NCBI GenBank assembly: GCA_964556895.1
Contig: CAZKYC010000009.1
Location: 1-64,000, forward strand
Reading direction: 5' to 3'
Length of the DNA stretch: 64,000 bases
DNA from: Hinthialibacter sp964556895
Lineage (GTDB): Bacteria; Hinthialibacterota; Hinthialibacteria; Hinthialibacterales; Hinthialibacteraceae
Shown: positions 10,701-18,629 of the stretch, piece by piece
Numbering within the stretch: the stretch's first letter is position 1
Layout of the letters: the number at the start of each line of letters is the position of its first letter
Made by a program: the position numbers and the translations under genes
The notes under the pieces: model-generated
Seen by the model: the letters and a program-made list of their open reading frames with translations, nothing else
What the model was told of the DNA's origin: nothing
Databases searched by the model: none

Positions 10701-10814
10701 GTTGTTAGGGAACTCACGGCGAACAAATTCCTGAAAGTCAGGCGTATCCGCCAGTTCATTCAGGCTTCGCCAATAGTCTTGGCCTAGTTTATTTTTGTCT
10801 TCTATCGATGACAT
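7758..10814 (-). CDS. actB: Alternative complex III iron-sulfur subunit ActB
   Basis: This protein of about 1018 residues is the fused molybdopterin-oxidoreductase-like and ferredoxin-like subunit ActB. An N-terminal Tat-type motif (RRSFLKVMAAS) leads into a possible lipobox (LTSC), so periplasmic export and lipid anchoring are likely. The long MopB-like domain (about residues 60-700) is thought not to bind molybdenum in this family. The C-terminal third contains clustered cysteines of four iron-sulfur centres: CIGCNACVTAC, CVHCENAPCEQVC, the CVGTRYCANNC segment and CTFCTQR with CEQACPT. The ATG at 10814 overlaps the end of actA by 13 bases. Confidence 0.93.
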   Translation of the reverse strand: MSSIEDKNKLGQDYWRSLNELADTPDFQEFVRREFPNNADTLMGEDRRSFLKVMAASFALAGLTSCRWPEEKIVPYAHRPDNRIPGKPVYFATSMEKGGIATGLIAKSVDGRPIKVEGNPEHTTSLGGASPQALASVLEMYDPDRSQTVIYQTGNQVISKSWEQWSEFIENHGAEFRKKNGAGLCFLSEATASPTVMRLRKKIEDQLPQANWFEYEAISDDNERDGSKAVFGQPYRPLPDFKKAKIILSLDCDFLGAHPASLAWAKEWAEARDPDGAFVNRLYVAESLFSATGAMADHRVAIQSGQVEALAQALVSRILKHDSLNGASNLSELKAIYTSEPDVHFPADVLDAMIDDLIHHQGESVVLAGPRQSASVHAIACVLNHVLGNSGKSVQYAAAPDPLRWSHKEAIASLVRELNNGNVETLLLIGGNPVYDAPVELGFADALSNAAHTIHLSLYRDETSQVCEWHVPRAHMLETWGDARGYDGTISSIQPLIAPLYGGRTPSEVLSAFVEDEPVRAYDIVRKTFEDSRYKSTEKEWRTFLHDGFVADSTFEQRAPAVNVSGVREIAGKTASHGDGFELALYEDVFVYDGRFANNGWLQETPDFITKLTWDNALLVAPSTAEELDLHEEDVVEITVGERTIEAPVSLLPGMAKNAGAIALGYGRTHGGRIADGAGVTTYAIRPNGESILHGVSIKKTGKRYALAATQDHHAIDDIGMKERNYRAGKLIQEGDLDQYKKNPEFAKEAGAHYPKHDLWEPFEYDNHKWGMTIDLNQCIGCNACVTACQAENNIPIVGKEQVTWGREMHWIRVDRYFKGDPDKPTVTPQPMTCVHCENAPCEQVCPVQATVHNSEGLNVMVYNRCVGTRYCANNCPVKVRRFNFFNFNYGLKEVEKMRMNPEVTVRMRGVMEKCTFCTQRIEAVKIDAKNNRRPIRDGEIVTACEQACPTKAIAFGDLNDENSRVTKKTQDSRNYSILDVLYLKPRLTYLAKIRNPHPTLASASEETYGKHGHDSHS

Positions 10815-11449
10815 GTCGAACAATCCGTCGAGGGATTTATTTTGTACAAGTCTTTGATTCGCGAACCAATCACTAACTGGTCTTCTTCAGGGACCCAATC
10901 TAAATCATAAACAGCGTCAAGCGGACGCAAATGTTTTTCTGGTTCTCGGTGGCAATCCAAACACCAGCCCATGCTCAAGGTTTCTTTTTGGTAGACAACT
11001 TCCATCTTGTCGACGCGCCCGTGACATGAAACGCAGCTGATTCCACGCGTAACATGAGCGCTGTGGTTGAAGTACACATAATCGGGCAAGTCGTGAATTC
11101 GAATCCACTCAACCGGCATGCCCGTCGCGAAACTATCGCGAATGGCCAACAACTTGTCGCTGTCAGAGCGAATGTTTGAGTGGCAATTCATACAGGTTTG
11201 CGTCGGGGGAACAGACGCGTGAGCTGATTGATCGACCGTGCCGTGACAATAACGACAGTCAATACCTAACTCGCCCGCGTGAAGCGCGTGACTGTAGGGA
11301 ACCGGTTGCTTAGGCGCGTAACCAACATCCGTCGTCGAAGGTGCAAAGCCGTAGTAGATGAGAAACAAGAAGTAAGCGGGGATGATCGCCGCAACGCCAA
11401 GAACCGGACGAAGTTTATTCGACCATTTAGGAAATATGAACGTTGACAT
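10802..11449 (-). CDS. actA: Alternative complex III pentaheme cytochrome c ActA
   Basis: This 215-residue protein has five CxxCH heme motifs (CRYCH, CMNCH, CVSCH, CLDCH, CSTCH), matching the pentaheme ActA subunit. One N-terminal transmembrane helix (about residues 14-34) anchors it. The frame stays open upstream to 11704, but that extension is AT-rich, unlike ActA in composition and without homology, so the start is placed at the ATG at 11449. It is the first gene of the respiratory operon. Its upstream region (11450-11768) is a strongly AT-rich divergent spacer shared with the Xer gene. Confidence 0.92.
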   Translation of the reverse strand: MSTFIFPKWSNKLRPVLGVAAIIPAYFLFLIYYGFAPSTTDVGYAPKQPVPYSHALHAGELGIDCRYCHGTVDQSAHASVPPTQTCMNCHSNIRSDSDKLLAIRDSFATGMPVEWIRIHDLPDYVYFNHSAHVTRGISCVSCHGRVDKMEVVYQKETLSMGWCLDCHREPEKHLRPLDAVYDLDWVPEEDQLVIGSRIKDLYKINPSTDCSTCHR

Positions 11450-11691
11450 ATAGGATATTTCTTTAGCTAAGTTTGCTGGTAAAAGATACCCGAAATAGTC
11501 AAGAATACAAGAGGCAGATTCAAAAAAAATCAAAAAAAAATGTAATGCCTGAATCCATAAGCGTTTATAAATTTTGCTGTTTTTATAAACTATAAACTTT
11601 ATTACATGTGCTATAAACAGGGAATCCTTAATTTTTTTTCGGATTTTCCGATAATAGTGAAGTGAAAAATGTTGGTATATAAAACTACTTA

Positions 11692-11719
11692 TTGCATCAC
11701 ACAACCTTTGGTCTATTAT
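11692..11719 (+). promoter_or_regulatory. Candidate sigma-70 promoter of the Xer gene
   Basis: TTGCAT (11692-11697) and TATTAT (11714-11719) are separated by 16 bases and point towards the recombinase gene 52 bases downstream. They lie in the 319-base AT-rich spacer between actA and the Xer gene. That spacer must also carry the start signals of the respiratory operon on the other strand, for which I see no clear hexamer pair. Nothing else was recognised in the spacer. Confidence 0.3.
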
Positions 11720-11771
11720 ATATACTGAAACTTGTTTGAATTTCTACCATTTTTCCCACTTGAGTTGATTG

Positions 11772-12737
11772 ATGAAAGCAACCTTACGTTCAGCCCTTTC
11801 GTCGTTTAAAGACCATCTGATTGAATTGGCCCGCCGCGCAGAAAAAACTATTGAAAACTATTCGCGCGATATTGAGATGTTGCGTAAATACCTGACTGAG
11901 TCAGGATACGAAACCGTTAACAGTGAGTCTGAAAAGCCAGATTTTTCCCTCGACCAAATCGACTCACTTACATTGCGGGGGTTTATCACATACATGGTTG
12001 ACCAAAACCAGTCGCCGCGGTCTATCAATCGGCGGCTGTCAAGCATCCGCATGTTTTATAAGTTTCTCATTGAGCGCGGCTGGGTTGAAGTAAATCCTTC
12101 AGAAAACATTCGTTTCTTAAAACAAAACAAGCGCTTACCAACATTCTTAGACCAAAATCAAGCCCAGCAACTGGTCGAACATCCTGAGCCCGCCAAAGAT
12201 GAAGAGCGCCCACTTGCGTTGCGCGACCGGGCAATATTGGAAGTGTTGTATTCAACCGGGATGCGGGTGTCTTCGCTTCAAAACCTAAACCTCGCCGACT
12301 TAGATATGGGCAAGGGAACCATCAACCTCAGAGCCAAAGGCGGTAAACGACTCACCGCTCCGCTCAGCCAGCCGTCGCTGGATTCTCTCAGGAACTATTT
12401 TACAATTCGAAAGCAACTTCTTGACGGACCAGTCTCGAAACGCCACCCAAAAGACCCTCAAGCGTTATTTGTCGGGCGATTTGGCGAGCGGCTTTCGGCG
12501 CGCGCCGTTCAACTTAGACTAAAAAAGTTTGCGCTCTCACTTGGGCTGGGCAAAGCCACTCCGCATACGCTGCGCCACTCCTGCGCAACACACCTGCTCG
12601 AAAACGGCGCTGACCTGCGCTTTGTTCAAGAACTGCTGGGCCACACCAACCTTTCAACCACCCAACACTACACCCACGTCACCATGTCGCACATTCAAGA
12701 TGTGTATAAAAAGTCGCACCCACGATCGAAGGACTAA
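11772..12737 (+). CDS. xerC: Tyrosine recombinase of the XerC/XerD family
   Basis: This 321-residue integrase-family recombinase has the length of chromosomal Xer proteins, which resolve chromosome dimers at dif. The N-terminal SAM-like core-binding domain covers about residues 10-110. The catalytic set is complete: Arg in TGMRVSSL, Lys in AKGGKRL, HTLRH, LGHTN and the nucleophile Tyr in TQHYTHV. The ATG at 11772 is preferred to the TTG immediately before it. XerC versus XerD cannot be decided without a tree, and a mobile-element recombinase is less likely because no element ends are visible. Its 3' end faces a truncated gene 21 bases away. Confidence 0.85.
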   Translation: MKATLRSALSSFKDHLIELARRAEKTIENYSRDIEMLRKYLTESGYETVNSESEKPDFSLDQIDSLTLRGFITYMVDQNQSPRSINRRLSSIRMFYKFLIERGWVEVNPSENIRFLKQNKRLPTFLDQNQAQQLVEHPEPAKDEERPLALRDRAILEVLYSTGMRVSSLQNLNLADLDMGKGTINLRAKGGKRLTAPLSQPSLDSLRNYFTIRKQLLDGPVSKRHPKDPQALFVGRFGERLSARAVQLRLKKFALSLGLGKATPHTLRHSCATHLLENGADLRFVQELLGHTNLSTTQHYTHVTMSHIQDVYKKSHPRSKD

Positions 12738-12758
12738 CTCAATTCTCGTTTATTTCGA

Positions 12759-13175
12759 TCAGATAGTATGGGGTTTGATCTTTTTCGCCATCAAGATGAA
12801 ACTCTCGTCAGAACAGATGCCGCGCCAGCCTGGGCCATCGGCGTATTTGTGAAGGCGCATGCTGTTAAAGCCCATCTTGGCATACCAAGCGGCCCGTTGT
12901 TCGGCCAACTCCTTTTCTGGCGCGCATGTGGCGTAGGTATTGTTTACCCCCCATAGTTTGATAGGCGCGTCATCGATCACTAAGTCGCCGTCTTTCATTT
13001 CGACGCGGCCAAACTGGCCGGCTGGGCGGTGATGCCAGTCAGCCATGCCAATCTCGCCTTGCTCGACCGTGTCAACCGGTTGGAACGCATACCAGCTCGA
13101 TAGGTCTTGTGAAATCGCAGTCTGAATAAAGAGAGAAGACAAAAAAACAGCAGAACAAATGTTGAATTTCATCAT
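12759..13175 (-). pseudogene. Truncated secreted glycosidase-like protein (N-terminal remnant)
   Basis: The 138-residue frame begins with a clear signal peptide (FNICSAVFLSSLFIQTAIS). It then reads like the start of a large secreted TIM-barrel glycoside hydrolase: an IKLWGVNNTYA strand, then MGFNSMRLHKY, the usual first barrel segments in such enzymes. The frame stops at 12759, before any catalytic residues could occur, and the next 21 bases reach the Xer gene on the opposite strand. The normal protein would be several times longer, so this is most simply a 3'-deleted remnant. A short functional secreted protein cannot be excluded. Confidence 0.6.
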
Positions 13176-13220
13176 TGTGCACCTGACCTGATGGTTTAGA
13201 TTTGCCTCACAAACCTATCA

Positions 13221-13248
13221 AAAAAAATGCGGCGCTCAAAGCGCCGCA
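13221..13248 (-). terminator. Rho-independent terminator
   Basis: A perfect nine-base-pair stem (13228-13236 with 13240-13248) with a three-base loop is followed on the minus strand by seven T residues. It lies 37 bases beyond the stop of the 13286-13789 gene. Confidence 0.85.
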
Positions 13249-13285
13249 AAAGGAGAACTGTGTATCCGATGGTCGGGATCGGTTC

Positions 13286-13789
13286 TTATCTTGGGGGTAA
13301 CCACTGAAACGATTGATACAGGCTGCTGAAACCGTAATAGTGGTGGTAGGCCATCATGCCCAACACCGCCGCAAATGCGAGCACCGTTAACCAGGTCAGG
13401 GCGGTGTACATCTGTTTTTCGTGGCTGGCGCGGGCCGATTTATATCGCTGTTGAAGAACAAACTTGTGTTCGTCCAGCGAGGCTTTTTGTTTCTCTTTTT
13501 TCTTCGCTTCAGAATACGCCGCGCCAGTCTTGACCAGGCGCATGCGCGCTTGAAGAAGACGGCGGTCGACGTCGCGAAGCAAACTCGATGGATGATTGCC
13601 CTTGATATACATCCGGTTCGATGGCAACAGGTCACACATAACGTGGTCGCGCAGCTTTTGCGCTTCGTGGGCGTATCCGTCGCCCTTTAGCAACATACGT
13701 TGCGCCCGAGTCAGAAGATCAACCGCTTGTTGCTCAATTCGACGTTGGTCTGACGTGAGTGAGGGAGCGGATTTTTTTAGTGCGATCAT
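13286..13789 (-). CDS. Hypothetical coiled-coil protein with C-terminal membrane anchor
   Basis: This 167-residue protein is rich in Arg, Lys, Gln and Ala and predicted mostly helical up to residue 125. A single transmembrane helix (about 130-150) and a short aromatic tail ending WLPPR follow. The ATG at 13789 is used because AAAGGAG stands nine bases upstream; a TTG two codons earlier is less suitable. It is monocistronic, with its own terminator downstream. I recognise no family. The topology suggests a tail-anchored protein with a cytoplasmic helical domain. Confidence 0.7.
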   Translation of the reverse strand: MIALKKSAPSLTSDQRRIEQQAVDLLTRAQRMLLKGDGYAHEAQKLRDHVMCDLLPSNRMYIKGNHPSSLLRDVDRRLLQARMRLVKTGAAYSEAKKKEKQKASLDEHKFVLQQRYKSARASHEKQMYTALTWLTVLAFAAVLGMMAYHHYYGFSSLYQSFQWLPPR

Positions 13790-13795
13790 GGTCAA

Positions 13796-14361
13796 ACACT
13801 CCTTTCATACACGCTGCAATCATGTTTTACAAAATATAGCATTATTTAATTACCTGGTCAAGTAATTTATGCTGGGTTTGCAGCTTTTATGAAAATTTCC
13901 TTTACAGTTTTCGTAATATCTGGTATTTATGGTGCTAAGTTTCTATGGCTGCTTTCACTGACTAAGACGCCAATGTGCTATATAAAGCTTCAAATAATCA
14001 CAAAAATGAACCTAAACATTACAGATTATCAGATTTTGGCTATTTACACCTAAAACACACCTAAGATGAACATTATAAAAGATTTACATCCATGCCTAGT
14101 TGGATTATCTATTATTGACAGGACGAATATCGTTTTTTGACTCAATACCAGGTCATCCAACAAGGGAAGTACTCAAATATCGAAAGAACCACTTTTTTAT
14201 TCAACTCGCCTGGATGAGCATCGCCAGCGTCTCTATGCTGTATCAATCATCCAATACACTAGAAGCACTCTGTCGAACAGATTTCTCAACAACATGAAAT
14301 ATTAGACAGAAAATTACCGTAAGCGCCGTATACTCATAGTAAAACCAAACGGGAGCAGACC
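13796..14361. other. AT-rich intergenic region without recognised gene
   Basis: This 566-base spacer separates divergent genes and is much richer in A and T than its neighbours. An open frame of 65 codons (14100-14297) has no ribosome site or recognisable product. TATACT at 14329-14334 could be a -10 element for the downstream membrane protein, but no good -35 stands at the right distance. I see no RNA gene or repeat here. Confidence 0.5.
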
Positions 14362-14628
14362 ATGGAAGACAATAAACTCAATCAAGATATCGACGACATT
14401 CACCCAAAAGGATCAATCTGGGGAAAAATTCGGCTCATCGCGGCGGGAGTTTTACTTCTACTCTTGGGTATCTTTCTCGCTATGAACTTTGTCTCGGTCA
14501 CAGTGTGGTTTTTTGGTATTAACTTTAACATGCCGTTGATCGTTCTTGCCGGGTTATGTTTCTTTGTTGGCGCACTCTGCGGCTGGGTAGGCGAAATTTA
14601 TTACCGAAAACGGCTCGAAGACGAATAG
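14362..14628 (+). CDS. Small two-helix membrane protein, LapA/DUF1049-like
   Basis: This 88-residue protein has two transmembrane helices (about residues 22-45 and 52-75) separated by a short aromatic stretch, with charged ends. The pattern MNFVSVTVWFFG, then a Leu/Gly-rich second helix with FFVGALCGW, resembles the DUF1049/LapA domain associated with lipopolysaccharide assembly. GGGAG lies eight bases before the ATG. The gene stands alone between two spacers. The family assignment is from pattern only and moderately sure; a role in envelope homeostasis is inferred. Confidence 0.65.
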   Translation: MEDNKLNQDIDDIHPKGSIWGKIRLIAAGVLLLLLGIFLAMNFVSVTVWFFGINFNMPLIVLAGLCFFVGALCGWVGEIYYRKRLEDE

Positions 14629-14731
14629 CAGGCAGACAAGCAGTTCAATTACGCAATATCATTGATTGTCATACATTGATTCACTTCGAATTGTTTATAC
14701 AATTTTTTAAATTCTAAATGAGGTTGCATGT

Positions 14732-15019
14732 ATGCCGCGTCCATCCAAATTCACAGATGACCAAATCAATGAGAAGCTCGGTTCTCTCAACGGTTGGTCT
14801 TTGGTCGACGGAAAACTTCACCGTGAGATTCAATTCAAAAATTTCATCGAAGCGTTTTCGTTCATGAGCCGGGTCGCCCTTCACGCCGAGAAGATGGACC
14901 ACCACCCCGAATGGTTTAATGTCTATAACAAAGTGGCAATCGACCTAGCGACCCATGACGCCGGCGGCGTGACTGATCTCGACTTTAAACTCGCTGAAAC
15001 CATCAACAAGATGCTTTAA
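14732..15019 (+). CDS. phhB: Pterin-4a-carbinolamine dehydratase
   Basis: This 95-residue protein has the normal length of pterin-4a-carbinolamine dehydratase (PCD/DCoH), which recycles the oxidised pterin cofactor of aromatic amino acid hydroxylases. The signature is clear: HHPEWFNVYNKV followed by LATHDAGGVTDLD, which hold the catalytic histidines. No phenylalanine hydroxylase is visible nearby. In many bacteria PCD proteins occur without the hydroxylase and may serve in molybdopterin or other pterin metabolism. It appears monocistronic. Confidence 0.92.
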   Translation: MPRPSKFTDDQINEKLGSLNGWSLVDGKLHREIQFKNFIEAFSFMSRVALHAEKMDHHPEWFNVYNKVAIDLATHDAGGVTDLDFKLAETINKML

Positions 15020-15071
15020 ATTCTCCTCTGTTCATGGTATTTCTCTTGAAACCCCAAACGGAGGAGCCGCC

Positions 15072-15911
15072 ATGAAACTTCACACGCAAATCACGTTTAT
15101 CTCTTCGTTGCTTCTCGCATGCCTGTTTTGCGTCCAAGCCGACGCACAAGACGAACTACGCAAAGGTAAATCATTCATTAAGACCAAGGTTTATGCTCTT
15201 GAAGAAGACCTCGAACTTCTTGAACTGTACAAATTACTTCGCGTCACTGACGTCTGCGACGGCATGGACAAAGTCGGCCTGCCGAACGTTGGGCTGATGG
15301 ATCCGGAGATTATGCCCTTATGGAAAGACCCTGACACCTACGCCCACCGAATCATTGGCATCGCTGTCACCGCGCGCTACGTTCCAACCCAAAAGCCTCA
15401 CTATGGCGTGAGAAAAGGCGAAGACTTCGATACATGGGTCGGCCATTTTTACAACACTTACTCGCCTGAGCCGTTCGCCAACGTATTGCGAAAAGGCAGC
15501 GTCTTAGTGCTTGATGACGCCCCGGTCGGCAAAGAAGCCGGGACCATCGGCTCTAACAATATCATGAGTTGGGTGTTGAAAGGCTGTGTCGGCGTTGTCA
15601 CAAATACCACCGCCCGCGACACAGACGAAATCATCACCCAAAAGGTTCCGCTCTATTTTCGCGGCGCAGGGCGGGGAATTCGCCCAGGCCGCAATGAAAT
15701 TGAATCGGTAAACAAACCGATCGTCTGCGGCGGCGTCTTGGTCATGCCCGGCGACGTGATTGTCGGCGATGGAGACGGCGTGATTGTTGTCCCTCGCGCA
15801 GTTGCGAAAGAGGTGGCGGAATACGCCTTAGAGACATTAGTGAAAGACAAAGCGGGCCGCCGCGCTTTGTATAAAAAACTCGGCTTGCCTGAAGACGATT
15901 CGGTCAAGTAG
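15072..15911 (+). CDS. Exported RraA-family protein (HMG/CHA aldolase-like)
   Basis: This 279-residue protein has an N-terminal signal peptide (cleavage likely after ADA, residue 25) followed by an RraA-like domain. Family features are present: the VTDVCDGMDKVG segment, the GSNN-to-ARDTDE region with the metal- and substrate-binding Arg-Asp pair, and the C-terminal MPGDVIVGDGDGVIVVP motif. Members act as 4-hydroxy-4-methyl-2-oxoglutarate aldolases or, in E. coli, as RNase E inhibitors. Both are cytoplasmic, so export is unusual. GGAGGAG precedes the ATG by six bases. The substrate is unknown; an aldolase or dehydratase acting on a sugar acid in the periplasm is an inference. Confidence 0.8.
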   Translation: MKLHTQITFISSLLLACLFCVQADAQDELRKGKSFIKTKVYALEEDLELLELYKLLRVTDVCDGMDKVGLPNVGLMDPEIMPLWKDPDTYAHRIIGIAVTARYVPTQKPHYGVRKGEDFDTWVGHFYNTYSPEPFANVLRKGSVLVLDDAPVGKEAGTIGSNNIMSWVLKGCVGVVTNTTARDTDEIITQKVPLYFRGAGRGIRPGRNEIESVNKPIVCGGVLVMPGDVIVGDGDGVIVVPRAVAKEVAEYALETLVKDKAGRRALYKKLGLPEDDSVK

Positions 15912-15920
15912 ATAAACTTC

Positions 15921-16074
15921 AGCCAACTAAGAATTGAAGATAGCTGGAAAGATCAATGACTCATCATTCAGCGACCAGGTGATCTAAGCCTTGGCGCAAC
16001 TCAGTGAGCGCCTGTGCAAATGGGCCTGAAAGCCCGCACTGAAGCGAACAGAGTTGCGCCAAGGCCAGTTGGCT
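15921..16074. repeat. Nested inverted repeats between convergent genes
   Basis: A perfect 14-base inverted repeat (15989-16002 and 16051-16064) encloses a smaller GGGC/GCCC hairpin (16022-16035). It is itself enclosed by an eight-base pair AGCCAACT/AGTTGGCT (15921-15928 and 16067-16074). The structure lies between two convergent genes and could act as a bidirectional transcription barrier, although neither side has a T-tract. It could also be a dispersed palindromic element. Confidence 0.6.
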
Positions 16075-17146
16075 AAATTGAGGAAGTGATTTCTCCCCCG
16101 CCTTGGGTAATGGTGTATACCGATACCGATAAAATCATCAGCGCAATGGCTAATAGAATGACGATGCGTACTTGGTGAGGGAACACTTTTTGGTTATGGA
16201 TCCATTCGGGCGCCAATACCGCTAGCGCAGCGATCGGCGTCGAACTGGTAAACACGTCATCACTTGGCGCGCTCCAGACAACAAGTGAAGTCGAATGCAA
16301 TAACACACCCCAGCCCAGCCAAGCCATCGGCGTCCTCAACACAATGACGCCAATCGCCATCATACATGAAGCAATTAAGGCCCAGTCGTGAACGCTGTTG
16401 GGCATGGAAATATTGAACCATCTGGCGTTTTGGCTCCACAGCTGAAAAAAGACGGCGTCAGGCCGGCTTTCATTCATAAAGACCATCACATAATAGCCAA
16501 CCACTAAGACCAGTTGCGTTGCCCAAACACAGGCAAAAATCTCATGCGGCCCGTTCTTGTTGATTTGTTGTATAAGGAGCGCCGCGTTCAATGCAACCAC
16601 AAACCAGATTAGCCCCTGGTTGCTCAATAATAAGAATGAGCTGAAAACCCCGACGCCAAATCCACCCACAATAGAAGGAGACCTCATCGAAGCGGCCATC
16701 GGCGCCAGCAGAGAAATCATCAAAATACTAAGCGGGGCCGAGGTTCCATAGATGGGTGTTAAAAATAATGCGCAGACAAACCAAACCACTGAAAAATCTG
16801 AATACAAGTTTTGCTCGCGGCGAAAATGGGTGCGCAGCGATAGGCAGCCAATGACTAACATGCCCAGGCCGCACAAGGTGGTCGTCTTGCTCATTTCGTC
16901 TTCGATGGCGCCCAGGTTGGCGAGCCGTTGAAGCGTCCATCGCCACAATGGGTCGGGGTAGACTGAATAGAGCGACGGCTCTCTGTCATGCGCGACCGAA
17001 AACGCCCTGGCGATAGACTGCTCGGCGTATTCAGGAACCAGGTAATCCACCGAACCGTAAATCATGAACACCGCAAGCCCGACCGCGGTGATCCACAACA
17101 GAGAGCGCTCTCGCCCATAACCTTCTTCGCGAATATAGGAAACCAT
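16073..17146 (-). CDS. Hypothetical polytopic membrane protein
   Basis: This 357-residue protein has about nine hydrophobic helices separated by short loops. The N-terminal loop (about residues 38-75) is periplasmic in size and aromatic-rich (LYSVYPDPLWRW). The overall look resembles GT-C or O-antigen-ligase-like integral membrane proteins, but no catalytic motif is visible and I do not assign a family. It is transcribed alone on the minus strand and its stop lies within the right arm of a nested inverted repeat. Confidence 0.7.
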   Translation of the reverse strand: MVSYIREEGYGRERSLLWITAVGLAVFMIYGSVDYLVPEYAEQSIARAFSVAHDREPSLYSVYPDPLWRWTLQRLANLGAIEDEMSKTTTLCGLGMLVIGCLSLRTHFRREQNLYSDFSVVWFVCALFLTPIYGTSAPLSILMISLLAPMAASMRSPSIVGGFGVGVFSSFLLLSNQGLIWFVVALNAALLIQQINKNGPHEIFACVWATQLVLVVGYYVMVFMNESRPDAVFFQLWSQNARWFNISMPNSVHDWALIASCMMAIGVIVLRTPMAWLGWGVLLHSTSLVVWSAPSDDVFTSSTPIAALAVLAPEWIHNQKVFPHQVRIVILLAIALMILSVSVYTITQGGGEITSSI

Positions 17147-17204
17147 TTTAAATCAATCCAATAAAATTAACTGTAGTCTTTAGCATTCAATACAAAAAAC
17201 AAAA

Positions 17205-17246
17205 ATTCAAGGCAAAGCAAACGGGCGGGATACGCTATCCCGCCCG
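17205..17246 (-). terminator. Rho-independent terminator of the phosphofructokinase gene
   Basis: An 11-base-pair perfect stem (17222-17232 with 17236-17246) with a three-base loop lies 28 bases after the kinase stop and is followed by a T-rich stretch on the minus strand. Confidence 0.75.
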
Positions 17247-17274
17247 AATTGTTGTAAGCATAACAAGAAAGGCC

Positions 17275-18498
17275 TTACATTTTGTCGACTGCTGGCGCCC
17301 ACAAACGGTTTGCTTCAGGCGCTGGCCCCATAATGGGCAATAGATACTGGCGAAACGCTTCCGTCACATCGTTGCCTTCATCATTGATAAATTCGTCCGG
17401 CATTAGTTTGGTCTTGGCGGCGATGTCTTCTAATGGGACCAAGTCATATTCAACCGCATATTCGCCGACGCGCTTGATCACGACAGAACCGTCGATGTTG
17501 TGCCACAGGGCGTACTGAACGGCCTTCTCGCCAACTTCGCGTGCTTCTTGTTGGTCGACTGTCGATACCACGCCCAAGAAACAGCGTTGCGGATAGCCTA
17601 AAGTATCGGCGCGAACTCGCTTGATACTGAGTTTTTCCTTAATCAGAGTCGACAACACATCGCCCAGCGCGCCAGTGCCTGACAACTGAACATTGCCGTG
17701 CGCGTCTTTTTCGGCTTCGCCGGTAATGCTGACGACGAGTGGAACATGCTTGCCGTTTTCATCCATTTCTGACCAAATGCCTTCAGAGACGGCGATAATG
17801 CAGCGGCCATGTTTCTTATACATTTTGTCAACGTCTTGGATGAACTTGTCTTGGTCAAATTTGCGCTCCGGTAAGTAAACCAAATGCGGGCCGTCATCCG
17901 GGTAGCGGCGGTAACCAGCGGCGGCGGCGGTCAAAAAGCCGGCGTGGCGCCCCATGACCACAGCGATGTACACGCCAGGTAGAGCGCGGTTGTCGAGGTT
18001 GGTTCCCGCCAACGCCAGCGCAACGTAGCGCGCTGCGGACGCAAAGCCCGGGCAGTGATCGGTGACGACCAGGTCGTTATCAATTGTCTTAGGGATATGA
18101 ACGCAACGAACTTCGAAGTTTTCTTCATTGGCGAACTGGTTTACCAATCGACAGGTATCAGACGAGTCGTTGCCGCCAATGTAAAAGAAATAACGAATGT
18201 TGTATTTTTTGAATACGGCGAAAATCTTCTTACAGTAATCGGCGTCGGGTTTGTCGCGGGTCGAACCAAGCGCTGCGCCGGGGGCCATCCCGACTTCTTC
18301 GAGGTTGTGTGAAGTCGCTTGGCTGAGGTCAACAAAATCTTCGTTGACGATTCCGCTGACGCCGTGGCGCGCGCCATATACATGGGTAATCTGGCTGAAC
18401 TTGCGGCATTCGAGCGCGGCGCCTACCAGTGACTGGTTGATGACCGCGGTCGGCCCGCCGCCCTGGGCGATTATGGCTTTACCTTCAAGGGTGGACAT
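17275..18498 (-). CDS. pfp: 6-phosphofructokinase, probably pyrophosphate-dependent
   Basis: This 407-residue enzyme phosphorylates fructose 6-phosphate in glycolysis. The nucleotide-site motif reads GGNDSSDT rather than the GGDGS of ATP enzymes, and the catalytic loop is PKTIDND with Lys in place of Gly. Both changes are known determinants of pyrophosphate use. The N-terminal QGGGPTAVIN segment, the sugar-binding VMGRHAGF motif and the YPQR region are intact. AGGAG lies six bases before the ATG. The gene is monocistronic with a strong terminator. PPi dependence would make the step reversible. Confidence 0.88.
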   Translation of the reverse strand: MSTLEGKAIIAQGGGPTAVINQSLVGAALECRKFSQITHVYGARHGVSGIVNEDFVDLSQATSHNLEEVGMAPGAALGSTRDKPDADYCKKIFAVFKKYNIRYFFYIGGNDSSDTCRLVNQFANEENFEVRCVHIPKTIDNDLVVTDHCPGFASAARYVALALAGTNLDNRALPGVYIAVVMGRHAGFLTAAAAGYRRYPDDGPHLVYLPERKFDQDKFIQDVDKMYKKHGRCIIAVSEGIWSEMDENGKHVPLVVSITGEAEKDAHGNVQLSGTGALGDVLSTLIKEKLSIKRVRADTLGYPQRCFLGVVSTVDQQEAREVGEKAVQYALWHNIDGSVVIKRVGEYAVEYDLVPLEDIAAKTKLMPDEFINDEGNDVTEAFRQYLLPIMGPAPEANRLWAPAVDKM

Positions 18499-18629
18499 GC
18501 TGAACTCCTAAACGTGGGGGATCGGCGAACCAAGTCGCCGTAAACAATTGAGGTATTCTACAAACCAACCCATGTCCGGTAAATGCGTTCAGCATTTGGG
18601 GTAGGAGATATAACAGGTTTCTTACAATT

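Noticed and set aside
11450..11704. N-terminal extension of 85 codons in frame with actA
   Set aside because: It is AT-rich, has no ActA-like features, and the ATG at 11449 gives the normal ActA length and membrane anchor.
14100..14297. Open frame of 65 codons in the AT-rich spacer
   Set aside because: No ribosome site, no recognisable domain and no coding-like composition.
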